Assembly (NCBI RefSeq): GCF_004216775.1 | Contig: NZ_SGXF01000003.1 | Coordinates: 145,224-209,223, forward strand | Direction: 5' to 3' | Length of the DNA: 64,000 nucleotides | Origin: Cuneatibacter caecimuris | Lineage (GTDB): Bacteria; Bacillota; Clostridia; Lachnospirales; Lachnospiraceae | Part shown: piece after piece, positions 33,568-43,256 of the stretch | Numbering within the stretch: position 1 is the stretch's first letter | Layout: each line of letters starts with the position of its first letter | Translations under genes and position numbers: made by a program | Notes under the pieces: model-generated | Databases searched by the model: none | Seen by the model: only the letters and a program-made list of their open reading frames with translations | What the model was told of the DNA's origin: nothing

Positions 33568-35304
33568 TTATTCTTTAGAGGATGTGTCCTGCAGTGCGAG
33601 GTATCCTTCTTCACCGGTACGGATTTTTACCACGTTTTCTATATCGTAAACGAATACTTTTCCGTCTCCGATATTACCGGTATAAAGCACTTTCTTGGCT
33701 GTATCAATAACTGTCTGTACAGGGACCAGACTGACTACAATTTCAATTTTTACTTTAGGAAGCAGGTTCATGTTCATCTCAACGCCCCGGTAATAAGCGG
33801 AGGAGCCTTTCTGTATGCCGCAGCCCATGACGTTGGTGATTGTGATTCCGGTTACCCCGATATTATTCATGGCCTGCATGAACTCATCCAGTTTATTCTG
33901 GCGGGTGATGATAACTACTTTTGTCAGTTTATGGATTTCAGATTTTACCGCTTTGGTTGATTCTGCGGGTGCAGATGCCGCGGAAACCGGCGCGGCAGAT
34001 TCAGGGGTTTTGAAGCCCATGGGAGTGGGGACAGACGGAAGGGCGTCCTGTACCATGAATCCCGCATAGCTGCTGTCAAGTCCATGCTCCATGACATCCA
34101 GCCCGGCGATTTCCTCTTCAGCGGAGACTCGCAGGCCGATGGTATGCTTGAGAACCTGGAACACGATGGTCATGACGACCGCCACCCAGGCGATGACGGA
34201 TACGGTGCCCAGCGCCTGAATTCCCAGCTGCTGGAACCCGCCGCCTGTAAAAAGTCCCAGATGCGCTGTGCCCGCTCCGTCGGAAAACAGGCCTACGCAG
34301 AGAGTGCCCAGCGCGCCGCAGAGGCCGTGTACGCCGATTGCACCCACCGGGTCGTCGATTTTGGCTACTTTATCAATAAATTCAATGCCGAATACAACTG
34401 CAAAACCGGCAATGATTCCTATGATGGCCGAAGAAGCGGGAGAAACGGTATCGCAGCCTGCCGTTATGGCCACCAGGCCTGCCAGAACGCCATTTAATGA
34501 CATGGATACATCCGGCTTTTTATAACGGACCCAGGTGATAATCATGACTGTAATGGCGGCTACTGCTGCTGCCAGGTTTGTGGTTACAAATATTTTGCCT
34601 GCGGATACAATTGCCTCGCCCTCCATGCTGACAGTGGAGGCGCCGTTGAAACCAAACCAGCAAAACCAGAGAATAAAGACGCCCAGTGCGCCGATGGTCA
34701 GGTTGTGGCCGGGAATTGCTTTGGGCTTTCCGCTTTTATCGTACTTGCCGATACGGGGTCCCAGGATCTTTGCGCCCACCAGTGCGGCGACTCCGCCTAC
34801 CATATGTACGGCGCAGGAGCCGGCGAAGTCATGGAATCCCATCTCAGCCAGCCAGCCGCCTCCCCAGATCCAATGGCCGGAAATGGGATACACAAAGAGA
34901 CTGATCAGAAGGCTGTATATGCAGTAGGAAATAAATTTTGTGCGCTCAGCCATGGCTCCGGAAACGATAGTGGCCGCTGTGGCGCAGAAAACTGTCTGGA
35001 AGATCAGGAACGCCCAGAAGGGAACGCCGGCCGGAAGCATTCCGGCCCCATAATTTGCCTCAGAGGCGATGCCTCCGATGGTGCCCACGATACTGCTTCC
35101 GGCTCCGAACATCAGGCCGAATCCTACCAGCCAGAACACCGGAGTGCCGATGCAGAAATCCATCAGATTCTTCATAATAATGTTACCGGCATTTTTGGCT
35201 CTTGTAAAACCGGCCTCCACCATAGCAAAGCCTGCCTGCATGAAAAATACCAGAGCGGCGCCTACCAGCACCCAGATTGTGTTTACCGAAGAAAATTCAC
35301 CCAT
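33568..35304 (-). CDS. amt: Ammonium transporter fused to a PII signalling domain
   Basis: A 578-residue protein. Residues 1-410 are an Amt ammonium channel with about eleven helices (GFAMVEAGFTRAKNAGNI near 25, FAGSCAVHMVGG near 160). After a Pro/Ala/Ser-rich linker, residues about 462-565 form a PII (GlnB/GlnK) domain (KVVIITRQNKLDEFMQAM) with the T-loop GSSAYYRGVEM. Normally GlnK is a separate protein that plugs AmtB in nitrogen excess; here the regulator is covalently attached. It is divergent from gltB, with its own promoter and a leader terminator. Confidence 0.93.
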   Translation of the reverse strand: MGEFSSVNTIWVLVGAALVFFMQAGFAMVEAGFTRAKNAGNIIMKNLMDFCIGTPVFWLVGFGLMFGAGSSIVGTIGGIASEANYGAGMLPAGVPFWAFLIFQTVFCATAATIVSGAMAERTKFISYCIYSLLISLFVYPISGHWIWGGGWLAEMGFHDFAGSCAVHMVGGVAALVGAKILGPRIGKYDKSGKPKAIPGHNLTIGALGVFILWFCWFGFNGASTVSMEGEAIVSAGKIFVTTNLAAAVAAITVMIITWVRYKKPDVSMSLNGVLAGLVAITAGCDTVSPASSAIIGIIAGFAVVFGIEFIDKVAKIDDPVGAIGVHGLCGALGTLCVGLFSDGAGTAHLGLFTGGGFQQLGIQALGTVSVIAWVAVVMTIVFQVLKHTIGLRVSAEEEIAGLDVMEHGLDSSYAGFMVQDALPSVPTPMGFKTPESAAPVSAASAPAESTKAVKSEIHKLTKVVIITRQNKLDEFMQAMNNIGVTGITITNVMGCGIQKGSSAYYRGVEMNMNLLPKVKIEIVVSLVPVQTVIDTAKKVLYTGNIGDGKVFVYDIENVVKIRTGEEGYLALQDTSSKE

Positions 35305-35385
35305 TTTTCATATCCTCCTATTAAAAAAATCGGAAATACAGTTATGGCCGTCTGGAATCCCGGGCATTCGCAGCAGCCAAGGGGG

Positions 35386-35456
35386 CTGTACCGGCAAACC
35401 GGTACAGAAGTATAAAGAAAAGGCGCCTTAGAACGAAAATTCATTCTAAAGCGCCT
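35386..35456 (-). promoter_or_regulatory. Leader attenuator of amt
   Basis: On the minus strand a 13-bp stem (AGGCGCTTTAGAA paired with TTCTAAGGCGCCT, 35421-35456) is followed by TTTTCTTTATAC, a good intrinsic terminator that starts only about 10 nt after the predicted start site. A second hairpin, CTGTACCGG/CCGGTACAG, follows (35386-35407). Transcription would have to read through to reach amt, which fits antitermination by the ANTAR protein encoded at 43257. I could not assign the two ANTAR-type hexaloops with confidence. Confidence 0.65.
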
Positions 35457-35473
35457 GTGCTTTATATTCCCTT

Positions 35474-35501
35474 AGTATACACAAAAAAAGCCGGTTGTCA
35501 A
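35474..35501 (-). promoter_or_regulatory. Promoter of amt
   Basis: On the minus strand TTGACA (35496-35501), a 16-bp spacer and TATACT (35474-35479). Confidence 0.8.
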
Positions 35502-35531
35502 TGACTTTCTTAAAAAAATGAAAATTTGGGG

Positions 35532-35560
35532 TTGACAAATGTACGCGAGAGAAAGATAAT
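35532..35560 (+). promoter_or_regulatory. Promoter of gltBD
   Basis: TTGACA (35532-35537), a 17-bp spacer and GATAAT (35555-35560). The -35 boxes of gltB and amt are only 30 bp apart and point away from each other. Confidence 0.85.
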
Positions 35561-35566
35561 AGGGGA

Positions 35567-35739
35567 GTGCTATTTACAACTTAATGTGTTAAAGGATAGC
35601 TGGCAAAGGCGCCGGATACAGACTGCGGAGGAACCGTACGGGTCTGTTTCTGGCGCTTGTTTTATTCCACAGGAAAAGAGTTCCTGTGAAATAAAACCGC
35701 TCCGCGAGCGGGATTCTTTTTTAAGAAAGGATGAAGACG
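35567..35739 (+). promoter_or_regulatory. Structured gltB leader ending in a terminator
   Basis: About 170 nt between the promoter and the gltB ATG. It contains an arm closed by AGGCGCC/GGCGCTT (about 35608-35658) enclosing ACAGAC/GTCTGT, then a long hairpin GTTTTATT...CACAGGAA/TTCCTGTG...AATAAAAC (35659-35696), then an intrinsic terminator CCGCTC/GAGCGG with six T (35697-35722). The last two hairpins resemble the third hairpin and following bases of the 125-bp repeat at 63-110. Readthrough would be required for gltBD expression. Confidence 0.65.
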
Positions 35740-38700
35740 ATGAAGACAAAAACAGAAGGAAATCCTGGCCAGGGTCTTTACCGCCCCGAGTTTGAACACG
35801 ATAACTGCGGAATCGGCGCGGTTGTCAATATGAAAGGCAGGAAAAGCCATGACACTGTTGCCGGCGCGCTGAAAATCGTAGAGAATCTGGAACACCGTGC
35901 GGGAAAGGATGCGGAAGGAAAGACAGGCGACGGAGTGGGGATTCTGCTGCAGATTTCTCACAGGTTTTTTCGGAAAGTATGCGGGGAAGCGGGAATTGAA
36001 ATCGGTGAAGAGCGGGAATACGGAATTGCTCAGCTGTTTTTTCCGCAAAATGAGCTGGCCCGCAATCAGGCGAAGAAGATGTTTGAGATTATTATTGAGA
36101 AGGAGGGGCTGGAGCTGGCCGGCTGGAGAATTGTACCGGTCCGTTCGGAAGTCCTGGGACATAAAGCCAGAGAATGTATGCCCTGCATTATGCAGGCGTT
36201 TATACTAAAACCTGCCGATGTGGAAAAGGGTCTGGAATTTGACCGCCGTCTGTATATTGCCCGGCGGGAATTTGAACAAAGCAATGATAATACTTATGTA
36301 GTGTCCATGAGCAGCCGTACCATTGTGTATAAGGGGATGTTTCTGGTGGGACAGCTGCGCACGTTTTTTGCTGATCTGCAGGATCCCTCCTATGATTCCG
36401 CTATTGCGCTGGTACATTCCAGATTCAGCACCAATACGGATCCCAGCTGGGAACGGGCGCATCCCAACCGCTTTATCGTACATAATGGAGAGATTAATAC
36501 TATCCGGGGAAACGCGGATAAGATGCTGGCCAGAGAAGAAAATATGGAATCTCCCTATTTAAAAGATCAGATGCACAAGATTCTGCCAGTGATCAACCGG
36601 CGGGGGTCGGATTCCGCCATGCTGGACAATACGCTGGAATTTCTGGCGATGAGCGGGATGCCTCTGCCGTTGGCTGTGATGGTTACCATCCCGGAACCCT
36701 GGGCCAATAACGGAACAATTTCCCAGGAAGAGCGGGACTTTTATCAGTACTATGCCACCATGATGGAGCCCTGGGACGGCCCGGCTTCCATTTTGTTTTC
36801 AGACGGGGATGTAATGGGCGCCGTTCTGGACAGGAACGGCCTGCGCCCTTCCAGATATTATATCACTTCTGACGGAAATGTGATTCTTTCCTCGGAGGTG
36901 GGGGTGCTGCCGGTTCCGGAAGAGAAAATCATTCTTAAAGAACGCTTGCATCCGGGAAAAATGCTTTTGGTAGACACGGTACAGGGCAGGGTGCTGGACA
37001 ACAAGGAGCTGAAAGAATACTATGCCGGACGCCAGCCTTACGGAGAATGGCTGGACAGCAATCTGTTGGAATTAAAAAATGTGAAAATTCCTAATAAACG
37101 TGTGGATTTTTATGAACCGGAGCAGCGGGCACGGCTTCAAAAAGCTTTTGGCTACACATATGAACAGTACCGTACCAGCATTTTGAATATGGCGCTGAAC
37201 GGAGCGGAGAGCATTGGGGCGATGGGGGCGGATACGCCGCTGGCAGCGCTGTCTAAGGAACGAAGACCGCTGTTTGATTATTTTAAGCAGCTGTTTGCGC
37301 AGGTCACCAATCCTCCCATCGACGCAATACGGGAGGAGATAGTTACCAGCACCGCGGTATATGTGGGACGTGACGGCAATCTTCTGGAGGAGAGTCCGGA
37401 AAACTGCCATGTGCTGAAAATTAATAACCCGATTCTGACCAATACAGACATGCTGAAAATTAAAAATCTGGATCAGCCGGGGTTTCAGGTGGCGGTAGTT
37501 TCTACTATATACTATAAGAGCACAAAACTGGAACGGGCGATAGACCGGCTGTTTGTGGAAGTGGATAAGGCATATCGGGACGGCGCGAGCCTGCTGGTTT
37601 TGTCTGACCGCGGCGTGGATGAAAATCACATGCCAATCCCGTCTCTGCTGGCAGTTTCGGCAGTGCATCAGCATCTGGTCAAGACAAAAAAACGCACTTC
37701 TGTAGCCATTATCCTGGAGTCCGGCGAGCCCAGAGAGGTTCACCATTTTGCAGCGCTATTGGGGTACGGAGCCAGCGCCGTCAATCCTTACCTGGCTCTG
37801 GAGACCGTCCGGGAACTCATTGACACAGGCATGCTGAGTAAAGACTATTATGCGGCAGTGGACGATTATAATCACGCGGTGATCAGCGGCATCGTAAAAA
37901 TTGCATCTAAGATGGGGATTTCCACCATACAGTCCTATCAGGGTTCCAAGATTTTTGAGGCAGTGGGTATTTCTGAGGAAGTGACAGAAAAATATTTTGC
38001 GGGAACTGTCAGCCGGGTAGGCGGAATTACCCTGGAAGATATTGCGCAGGATGTGGAACGCCTTCATTCAGAGGCATTTGACCCTCTGGGACTGGAAGTG
38101 GATCTGACGCTGGACAGCGTGGGCGCTCACAAGATGCGCAGCGGCAGGGAACAGCACCGGTTCAATCCCGCAGTCATCCACCTGCTTCAACAATCTTCCA
38201 GACTGGGGCGGTATGATCTGTTTCAGGAATATACCCGCCTGGTGGATGAAGAAAACAGCGGAAATCTCCGGGGCCTGCTGGACTTTGTCTACAGTGAAAC
38301 TCCTGTCCCGCTGGAAGAGGTGGAGCCGGTGGAAGAAATTGTAAAGCGCTTTAAAACCGGAGCCATGTCTTTTGGCTCCATCTCTCAGGAGGCTCATGAG
38401 ACCCTTGCCATCGCCATGAACCGACTGCAGGGTAAATCCAATACAGGAGAGGGCGGAGAAAGTGAGGAGCGCCTGGATTCCGCAGGGTCGGAAACAGACA
38501 GATGCTCCGCCATCAAGCAGGTGGCCAGCGGACGGTTCGGCGTCACCAGCCGTTATCTGGTCAGCGCAAAAGAAATCCAGATCAAAATGGCACAGGGTGC
38601 AAAACCCGGGGAAGGCGGGCATCTGCCGGCTAAAAAAGTCTATCCCTGGGTGGCGAAAACCCGTCACTCCACGCCGGGAGTCAGCCTGATTTCTCCGCCG

Positions 38701-40296
38701 CCTCACCACGATATCTACTCCATTGAGGATCTGGCCCAGTTGATTTATGATCTGAAAAATGCCAATACCATGGCGGATGTTTCAGTAAAACTGGTTTCCG
38801 AGGCTGGCGTGGGCACTGTGGCCGCTGGCGTAGCCAAAGCCGGCGCTCAGGTAATTCTGATCTCCGGCTATGACGGAGGCACAGGCGCCGCGCCCAGAAG
38901 TTCTATTCATAATGCGGGCCTGCCCTGGGAACTGGGGCTGGCAGAGACTCATCAGACATTGCTGATGAACGGCCTGAGGAACCGGGTTCGCATTGAGACA
39001 GACGGCAAACTGATGAGCGGACGGGACGTGGCTGTGGCGGCGCTGCTGGGAGCGGAGGAATTTGGCTTCGCCACCGCGCCATTGGTGACTTTGGGCTGCG
39101 TGATGATGCGGGTTTGCAACCTGGACACCTGTCCGGTGGGCATTGCCACGCAGAACCCGGAGCTGCGAAAACGTTTTCGGGGAAAACCTGAATATGTGGA
39201 GAATTTTATGCGTTTTATCGCACAGGAGCTTCGGGAATACATGGCAAAGCTGGGTCTGCGCACGGTAGATGAGATGGTCGGGCGTACTGATCTGTTAAAG
39301 ATGTCGGAGAACGCAGCGTCAAAGGAGCCACACCAGGGAAAGCTGGATCTGGGAGCGATTCTGGATAATCCATATGCAGGGGCGGAAAATGTGACCTTCC
39401 GCCCCAAGGACGCCTATCATTTTAATCTGGAAAATACGCTGGATGTAAAAGTATTGTTGAAAAAATGCGGAGGCGCAGTGAAAAAGGGGGAAAAAACGGA
39501 ACTACATCTGAAGGTAGGCAACACGGACCGGTCTTTTGGTACAATATTGGGTTCCGAGATTACCAGATACCATAAGGATGGCCTGCCGGAAGATACTGTG
39601 GTGATTCACTGCAAGGGGGCTGGCGGCCAGAGTTTCGGAGCTTTCATCCCCAGAGGGCTGACCCTGGAGCTGACAGGGGACAGCAATGACTACTTCGGGA
39701 AAGGGCTGTCCGGAGGCAAGCTGATTGTAAAAGTGCCGGAAAACGCGGGGTACCAGGCAGACGAGAATATTATCATCGGCAATGTGGCGCTGTACGGCGC
39801 CACCGGCGGAACCGCTTATATTAACGGCGTGGCCGGAGAGCGGTTTGCAGTCCGCAATTCAGGAGCCATCGCGGTGGTGGAAGGCGTGGGAGAGCATGGC
39901 TGCGAGTATATGACGGGCGGAAGGGTGGCAGTGCTGGGCCGCACCGGTAAAAATTTCGCGGCAGGAATGAGCGGCGGGATAGCCTATGTTCTGGATGAAA
40001 ACAATGAGCTCTATAAAAATATGAATAAAGCCATGATTTCCATTGAAAAAATCAATAATAAATATGATGAAGAAGAACTAAGAGAAATGATAGAGGCCCA
40101 TGTCAGGGCAACCGGCTCGAAAAAAGGAAAGGAGATCCTGGAAAATTATGCAGCTTACTTGCCCAGGTTTAAAAAATTGATTCCGAATGAGTATCAGAAG
40201 ATGCTGCTGCTCAGCGCCAAACTTGAAGAAAAGGGATTGACGGCGGAGCAGGCACAGATGGAAGCGTTTTATGAGAGCGCCGGAGTTCAGCAGTGA
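35740..40296 (+). CDS. gltB: Glutamate synthase large subunit
   Basis: GltB hydrolyses glutamine and transfers ammonia to 2-oxoglutarate. The 1518-residue protein has an N-terminal class II amidotransferase domain with nucleophilic Cys in DNCGIGA near residue 21, a central domain, the FMN synthase domain (GEGGES near 905, GGTGAAPRSS near 1048) with cluster cysteines in CNLDTCPVGIATQ near 1126, and the C-terminal GXGXG beta-helix. The ATG at 35740 lies 9 bp after AAAGGA; an ATG at 35731 is too close to that site. gltD follows 9 bp later. Confidence 0.96.
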   Translation: MKTKTEGNPGQGLYRPEFEHDNCGIGAVVNMKGRKSHDTVAGALKIVENLEHRAGKDAEGKTGDGVGILLQISHRFFRKVCGEAGIEIGEEREYGIAQLFFPQNELARNQAKKMFEIIIEKEGLELAGWRIVPVRSEVLGHKARECMPCIMQAFILKPADVEKGLEFDRRLYIARREFEQSNDNTYVVSMSSRTIVYKGMFLVGQLRTFFADLQDPSYDSAIALVHSRFSTNTDPSWERAHPNRFIVHNGEINTIRGNADKMLAREENMESPYLKDQMHKILPVINRRGSDSAMLDNTLEFLAMSGMPLPLAVMVTIPEPWANNGTISQEERDFYQYYATMMEPWDGPASILFSDGDVMGAVLDRNGLRPSRYYITSDGNVILSSEVGVLPVPEEKIILKERLHPGKMLLVDTVQGRVLDNKELKEYYAGRQPYGEWLDSNLLELKNVKIPNKRVDFYEPEQRARLQKAFGYTYEQYRTSILNMALNGAESIGAMGADTPLAALSKERRPLFDYFKQLFAQVTNPPIDAIREEIVTSTAVYVGRDGNLLEESPENCHVLKINNPILTNTDMLKIKNLDQPGFQVAVVSTIYYKSTKLERAIDRLFVEVDKAYRDGASLLVLSDRGVDENHMPIPSLLAVSAVHQHLVKTKKRTSVAIILESGEPREVHHFAALLGYGASAVNPYLALETVRELIDTGMLSKDYYAAVDDYNHAVISGIVKIASKMGISTIQSYQGSKIFEAVGISEEVTEKYFAGTVSRVGGITLEDIAQDVERLHSEAFDPLGLEVDLTLDSVGAHKMRSGREQHRFNPAVIHLLQQSSRLGRYDLFQEYTRLVDEENSGNLRGLLDFVYSETPVPLEEVEPVEEIVKRFKTGAMSFGSISQEAHETLAIAMNRLQGKSNTGEGGESEERLDSAGSETDRCSAIKQVASGRFGVTSRYLVSAKEIQIKMAQGAKPGEGGHLPAKKVYPWVAKTRHSTPGVSLISPPPHHDIYSIEDLAQLIYDLKNANTMADVSVKLVSEAGVGTVAAGVAKAGAQVILISGYDGGTGAAPRSSIHNAGLPWELGLAETHQTLLMNGLRNRVRIETDGKLMSGRDVAVAALLGAEEFGFATAPLVTLGCVMMRVCNLDTCPVGIATQNPELRKRFRGKPEYVENFMRFIAQELREYMAKLGLRTVDEMVGRTDLLKMSENAASKEPHQGKLDLGAILDNPYAGAENVTFRPKDAYHFNLENTLDVKVLLKKCGGAVKKGEKTELHLKVGNTDRSFGTILGSEITRYHKDGLPEDTVVIHCKGAGGQSFGAFIPRGLTLELTGDSNDYFGKGLSGGKLIVKVPENAGYQADENIIIGNVALYGATGGTAYINGVAGERFAVRNSGAIAVVEGVGEHGCEYMTGGRVAVLGRTGKNFAAGMSGGIAYVLDENNELYKNMNKAMISIEKINNKYDEEELREMIEAHVRATGSKKGKEILENYAAYLPRFKKLIPNEYQKMLLLSAKLEEKGLTAEQAQMEAFYESAGVQQ

Positions 40297-40305
40297 GGAG
40301 GAAAA

Positions 40306-41793
40306 ATGGGAAAGCCTACAGGATTTTTAGAATATAAAAGAGAGACATCCAAGGCGGAGGCTCCGCTGGAACGCATCCGCCATTTTCATGAATTCCATAT
40401 GCCGCTGAGTACAGAGAAACAGAGGAGACAGGGAGCCAGATGTATGGCCTGCGGCGTACCTTTCTGCCAATCGGGAATGATGATCGGCGGGATGGCCTCC
40501 GGCTGTCCCCTGCATAATTTGGTGCCCGAGACAAATGACCTGGTTTATCTGGGAAACTGGAAGCAGGCCTACCGCCGTTTGGCCAGCACTCATTGCTTTC
40601 CGGAATTCACATCCAGGGTGTGTCCGGCCCTCTGCGAAGCGGCCTGTACCTGCGGTCTGGATGGGGAGCCGGTATCTACAAAAGAAAATGAGCGGGCAAT
40701 CATTGAGATGGCTTTTGAAAAAGGATGGGTGGAGGCAAAACCGCCGGGAGTACGGACAGGAAAGAAAGTTGCTGTGGTAGGCAGCGGGCCGGCGGGACTG
40801 GCGGCTGCCATGCAGCTGAACCGCAGAGGACATCTTGTGACAGTATATGAACGAAATGACCGCCCGGGAGGCTTGCTGCGCTATGGGATTCCCAATATGA
40901 AGCTGGAAAAATCCGTGATTGACCGGCGCATAAAGCTGATGGAGCAGGAGGGCGTGAAATTTGTTCTGAATGCCAATGTAGGCGCGGAGATATCTGCCGG
41001 GGAATTGTTGAAAGATTTTGACAGGGTCATTCTGGCCTGCGGCGCTTCCAAACCCAGGGAAATACAGGTCCCGGGGAGAGAGGCGAAAGGAATCTATTTT
41101 GCCGTGGATTTTTTGAGCGCGGTTACGAAGGCATTGCTGGCCAGCAATTTTGAGAACCCGCCCTTTGAACTGGCAAAAGGCAAGAATGTGGTGGTAATCG
41201 GCGGCGGGGATACAGGAAATGACTGTGTGGGGACGGTTTTGCGCCTGGGCGCCGAATCCGTAGTCCAGCTGGAAATGATGCCAAAGCCCCCTGTTTCCAG
41301 AACAGAGGATAACCCATGGCCTGAGTGGCCGAAAGTGCTGAAAACAGATTACGGTCAGGAGGAAGCTGCTGCGGTATTTGGAAAAGACCCCAGGGTTTAT
41401 CAGACTACGGTACAGGAATTTATTATGGGGAAAGAAGGCCAGGTGGTCCAGGTCAGGACCGTGAAACTGCGGCCGGAGAAAGACAAAGAAACAGGGAAAA
41501 CCAGGATGGCCGCTGTGCCGGATTCAGAAGAAGTGATTCCGGCAGACCTGGTGCTGATTGCAGCAGGATTCCTGGGAACGGAACCTTATGTGGCAGAGGC
41601 GTTCGGGACAGAATTGGATATGCGCACCAATATCAGGACGGATGCGGAAAAATATGAGACTTCCGTACCGCGGGTATTTGCGGCGGGAGACGCCAGAAGG
41701 GGACAGTCTCTGGTGGTATGGGCAATTCGGGAAGGGAGAGAAGCTGCCCGGGCTGTGGACGAATCGCTGATGGGATACACCAATTTAATGTGA
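40306..41793 (+). CDS. gltD: Glutamate synthase small subunit
   Basis: A 495-residue NAD(P)H-dependent subunit. The N-terminus binds two iron-sulfur clusters (CMACGVPFC near 46, CPLHN, RVCPALCEAACTCG near 104). An FAD-binding GSGPAGLAAA near 158 and an NAD(P)-binding GGGDTGNDC near 300 follow. It passes electrons to GltB. Ends 19 bp before the glnA promoter. Confidence 0.96.
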   Translation: MGKPTGFLEYKRETSKAEAPLERIRHFHEFHMPLSTEKQRRQGARCMACGVPFCQSGMMIGGMASGCPLHNLVPETNDLVYLGNWKQAYRRLASTHCFPEFTSRVCPALCEAACTCGLDGEPVSTKENERAIIEMAFEKGWVEAKPPGVRTGKKVAVVGSGPAGLAAAMQLNRRGHLVTVYERNDRPGGLLRYGIPNMKLEKSVIDRRIKLMEQEGVKFVLNANVGAEISAGELLKDFDRVILACGASKPREIQVPGREAKGIYFAVDFLSAVTKALLASNFENPPFELAKGKNVVVIGGGDTGNDCVGTVLRLGAESVVQLEMMPKPPVSRTEDNPWPEWPKVLKTDYGQEEAAAVFGKDPRVYQTTVQEFIMGKEGQVVQVRTVKLRPEKDKETGKTRMAAVPDSEEVIPADLVLIAAGFLGTEPYVAEAFGTELDMRTNIRTDAEKYETSVPRVFAAGDARRGQSLVVWAIREGREAARAVDESLMGYTNLM

Positions 41794-41812
41794 TAAAAGG
41801 GCAAAATATCAA

Positions 41813-41841
41813 TTGACAAATAAAAAATCCCCTGCTATAAT
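41813..41841 (+). promoter_or_regulatory. Promoter of glnA-nitR
   Basis: TTGACA (41813-41818), a 17-bp spacer and TATAAT (41836-41841), a perfect consensus. The expected start site is about 41848. Confidence 0.9.
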
Positions 41842-41847
41842 GCTCCC

Positions 41848-41901
41848 ATGAACAAAGGCGTTCTGAGGGAAGAATTTTTCCTGAAGTGCGCCTTTTTGTG
41901 A
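41848..41901 (+). promoter_or_regulatory. glnA leader attenuator with overlapping 17-codon frame
   Basis: An intrinsic terminator (AAAGGCG at 41854 paired with CGCCTTT, inner AGGGAA/TTTCCT, then TTTTTG) begins within a few bases of the predicted start site. The same bases encode MNKGVLREEFFLKCAFL from an ATG at 41848 to a TGA at 41899, with no ribosome binding site. Antitermination by the ANTAR protein encoded just downstream is the expected control. Whether the small frame is translated is unknown. Confidence 0.6.
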
Positions 41902-41939
41902 TATGAGAAATTCATTAGTTCGGATAAGGAGAATGTGTG

Positions 41940-43226
41940 ATGGCGGATTATACCAGAGACGATGTGCTGAAAATGGCGGAAGAGGAAGATGTGGAGTTCA
42001 TTCGCCTGCAGTTTACCGACATGTTCGGTACGCTGAAGAATATTGCGATTACGGCCAAGGAGCTCCCCAAGGCTCTGAATCAGGAGTGTGTGGTGGATTG
42101 TGCGTTTATTCCGGGAGTTGACGGAGCGGAAGAGACGGATATGTATCTTTATCCGGATCCCAATACTTTTACAATTCTGCCCTGGCGTCCTCAGCAGGGA
42201 AAAGTGGCCCGGCTGATCTGCGATATCTACAGGCCTGACCGGACGCCTTACCAGCTCAGCTCCAGGTATTTGCTGCACAGGACGGCAGAGCGGGCCAGAG
42301 AACAGGGATACAGCTTTTATGTGAATCCTGAATGTGAATTTTTCCTGTTTCACACAGATGATAACGGCCTGCCCACCACGGTCAGCTATGAAGAGGCAGG
42401 TTATCTGGATCTCGGGCCTTTGGATTTCGGAGAAAATGCCCGGAGAGACATGGTGCTGACCCTGGAAGATATGGGCTATGAGATCAGTTCATCCCATCAT
42501 GAAACCTCTCCGGCCCAGCATGAGATTGATTTTAACGGCGATATCGCGGAAAAAATGGCAGACCAGATCATGACGTTTAAGCTGGCGGTGCGCACTGTGG
42601 CAAAACGGCACGGCCTGCACGCGACTTTCATGCCAAAGCCCAGAGCGGACGGGAACGGGTCCGGCATGCATGTGAACATGTCGCTGTTCCGATACGGAAA
42701 AAATATATTTGCGGATCCCGGAGATCCGATGGGGCTCAGCAGAGAGGCCTACTACTTTATTGGCGGCCTGCTGGCCCACAGCCGGGAAATGGCGGCTGTC
42801 ACGAACCCTCTTGTTAATTCTTACAAACGGCTGGTGCCCGGATATGAGGCCCCTACGGAAATCAGCTGGACCAAGAATAACCAGACTTCTTTGATTCGGG
42901 TTCCGATCTGCCGGGGGGAAGAGACAAAAATTGAACTTCGCAGTCCGGACGCAGCAGCCAATCCCTATCTGGTATTCGCTGCGTGTCTGGCGGCAGGATT
43001 GGACGGCATTGCCAGAAAAATTCAACCGGAAGCAGTGGGCGGGGAGGAAAATTTTCCCGCGAATCTCAGAGATGCGGTGGATGAGTTGGAAAAATCAGAA
43101 TTTATGAAACAGATATTGGGCGAGGAGTTTTTCAGGGAATATATCTGCGCTAAACGCAGGGAATGGGAAACCTATACCAGACAGGTGACAGAGTGGGAGC
43201 TCAAAGAATATCTTTACCGAATCTGA
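41940..43226 (+). CDS. glnA: Glutamine synthetase type I
   Basis: Makes glutamine from glutamate, ammonia and ATP. The 428-residue length fits the GSI-alpha subtype of Firmicutes. Active-site signatures: FTDMFGTLK (about 23-31), NPECEFF near 131, HHETSPAQHEIDF near 182, the ATP motif MPKPRADGNGSGMH near 231, and NPLVNSYKRLVPGYEAP near 285. I see no NLYDLP adenylylation site. The ATG at 41940 has AAGGAG 8 bp upstream. It is the feed for GltBD upstream and is followed by the ANTAR regulator 30 bp later. Confidence 0.96.
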   Translation: MADYTRDDVLKMAEEEDVEFIRLQFTDMFGTLKNIAITAKELPKALNQECVVDCAFIPGVDGAEETDMYLYPDPNTFTILPWRPQQGKVARLICDIYRPDRTPYQLSSRYLLHRTAERAREQGYSFYVNPECEFFLFHTDDNGLPTTVSYEEAGYLDLGPLDFGENARRDMVLTLEDMGYEISSSHHETSPAQHEIDFNGDIAEKMADQIMTFKLAVRTVAKRHGLHATFMPKPRADGNGSGMHVNMSLFRYGKNIFADPGDPMGLSREAYYFIGGLLAHSREMAAVTNPLVNSYKRLVPGYEAPTEISWTKNNQTSLIRVPICRGEETKIELRSPDAAANPYLVFAACLAAGLDGIARKIQPEAVGGEENFPANLRDAVDELEKSEFMKQILGEEFFREYICAKRREWETYTRQVTEWELKEYLYRI

Positions 43227-43256
43227 TGCTACGGCAACAGGAGGGAGTGATGGCGG

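Noticed and set aside
35567-35739. T-box or known riboswitch in the gltB leader
   Set aside because: A GGAGGAACCG stretch faintly recalls a T-box antiterminator, but there is no specifier loop or full T-box sequence, and no other riboswitch core was recognised.
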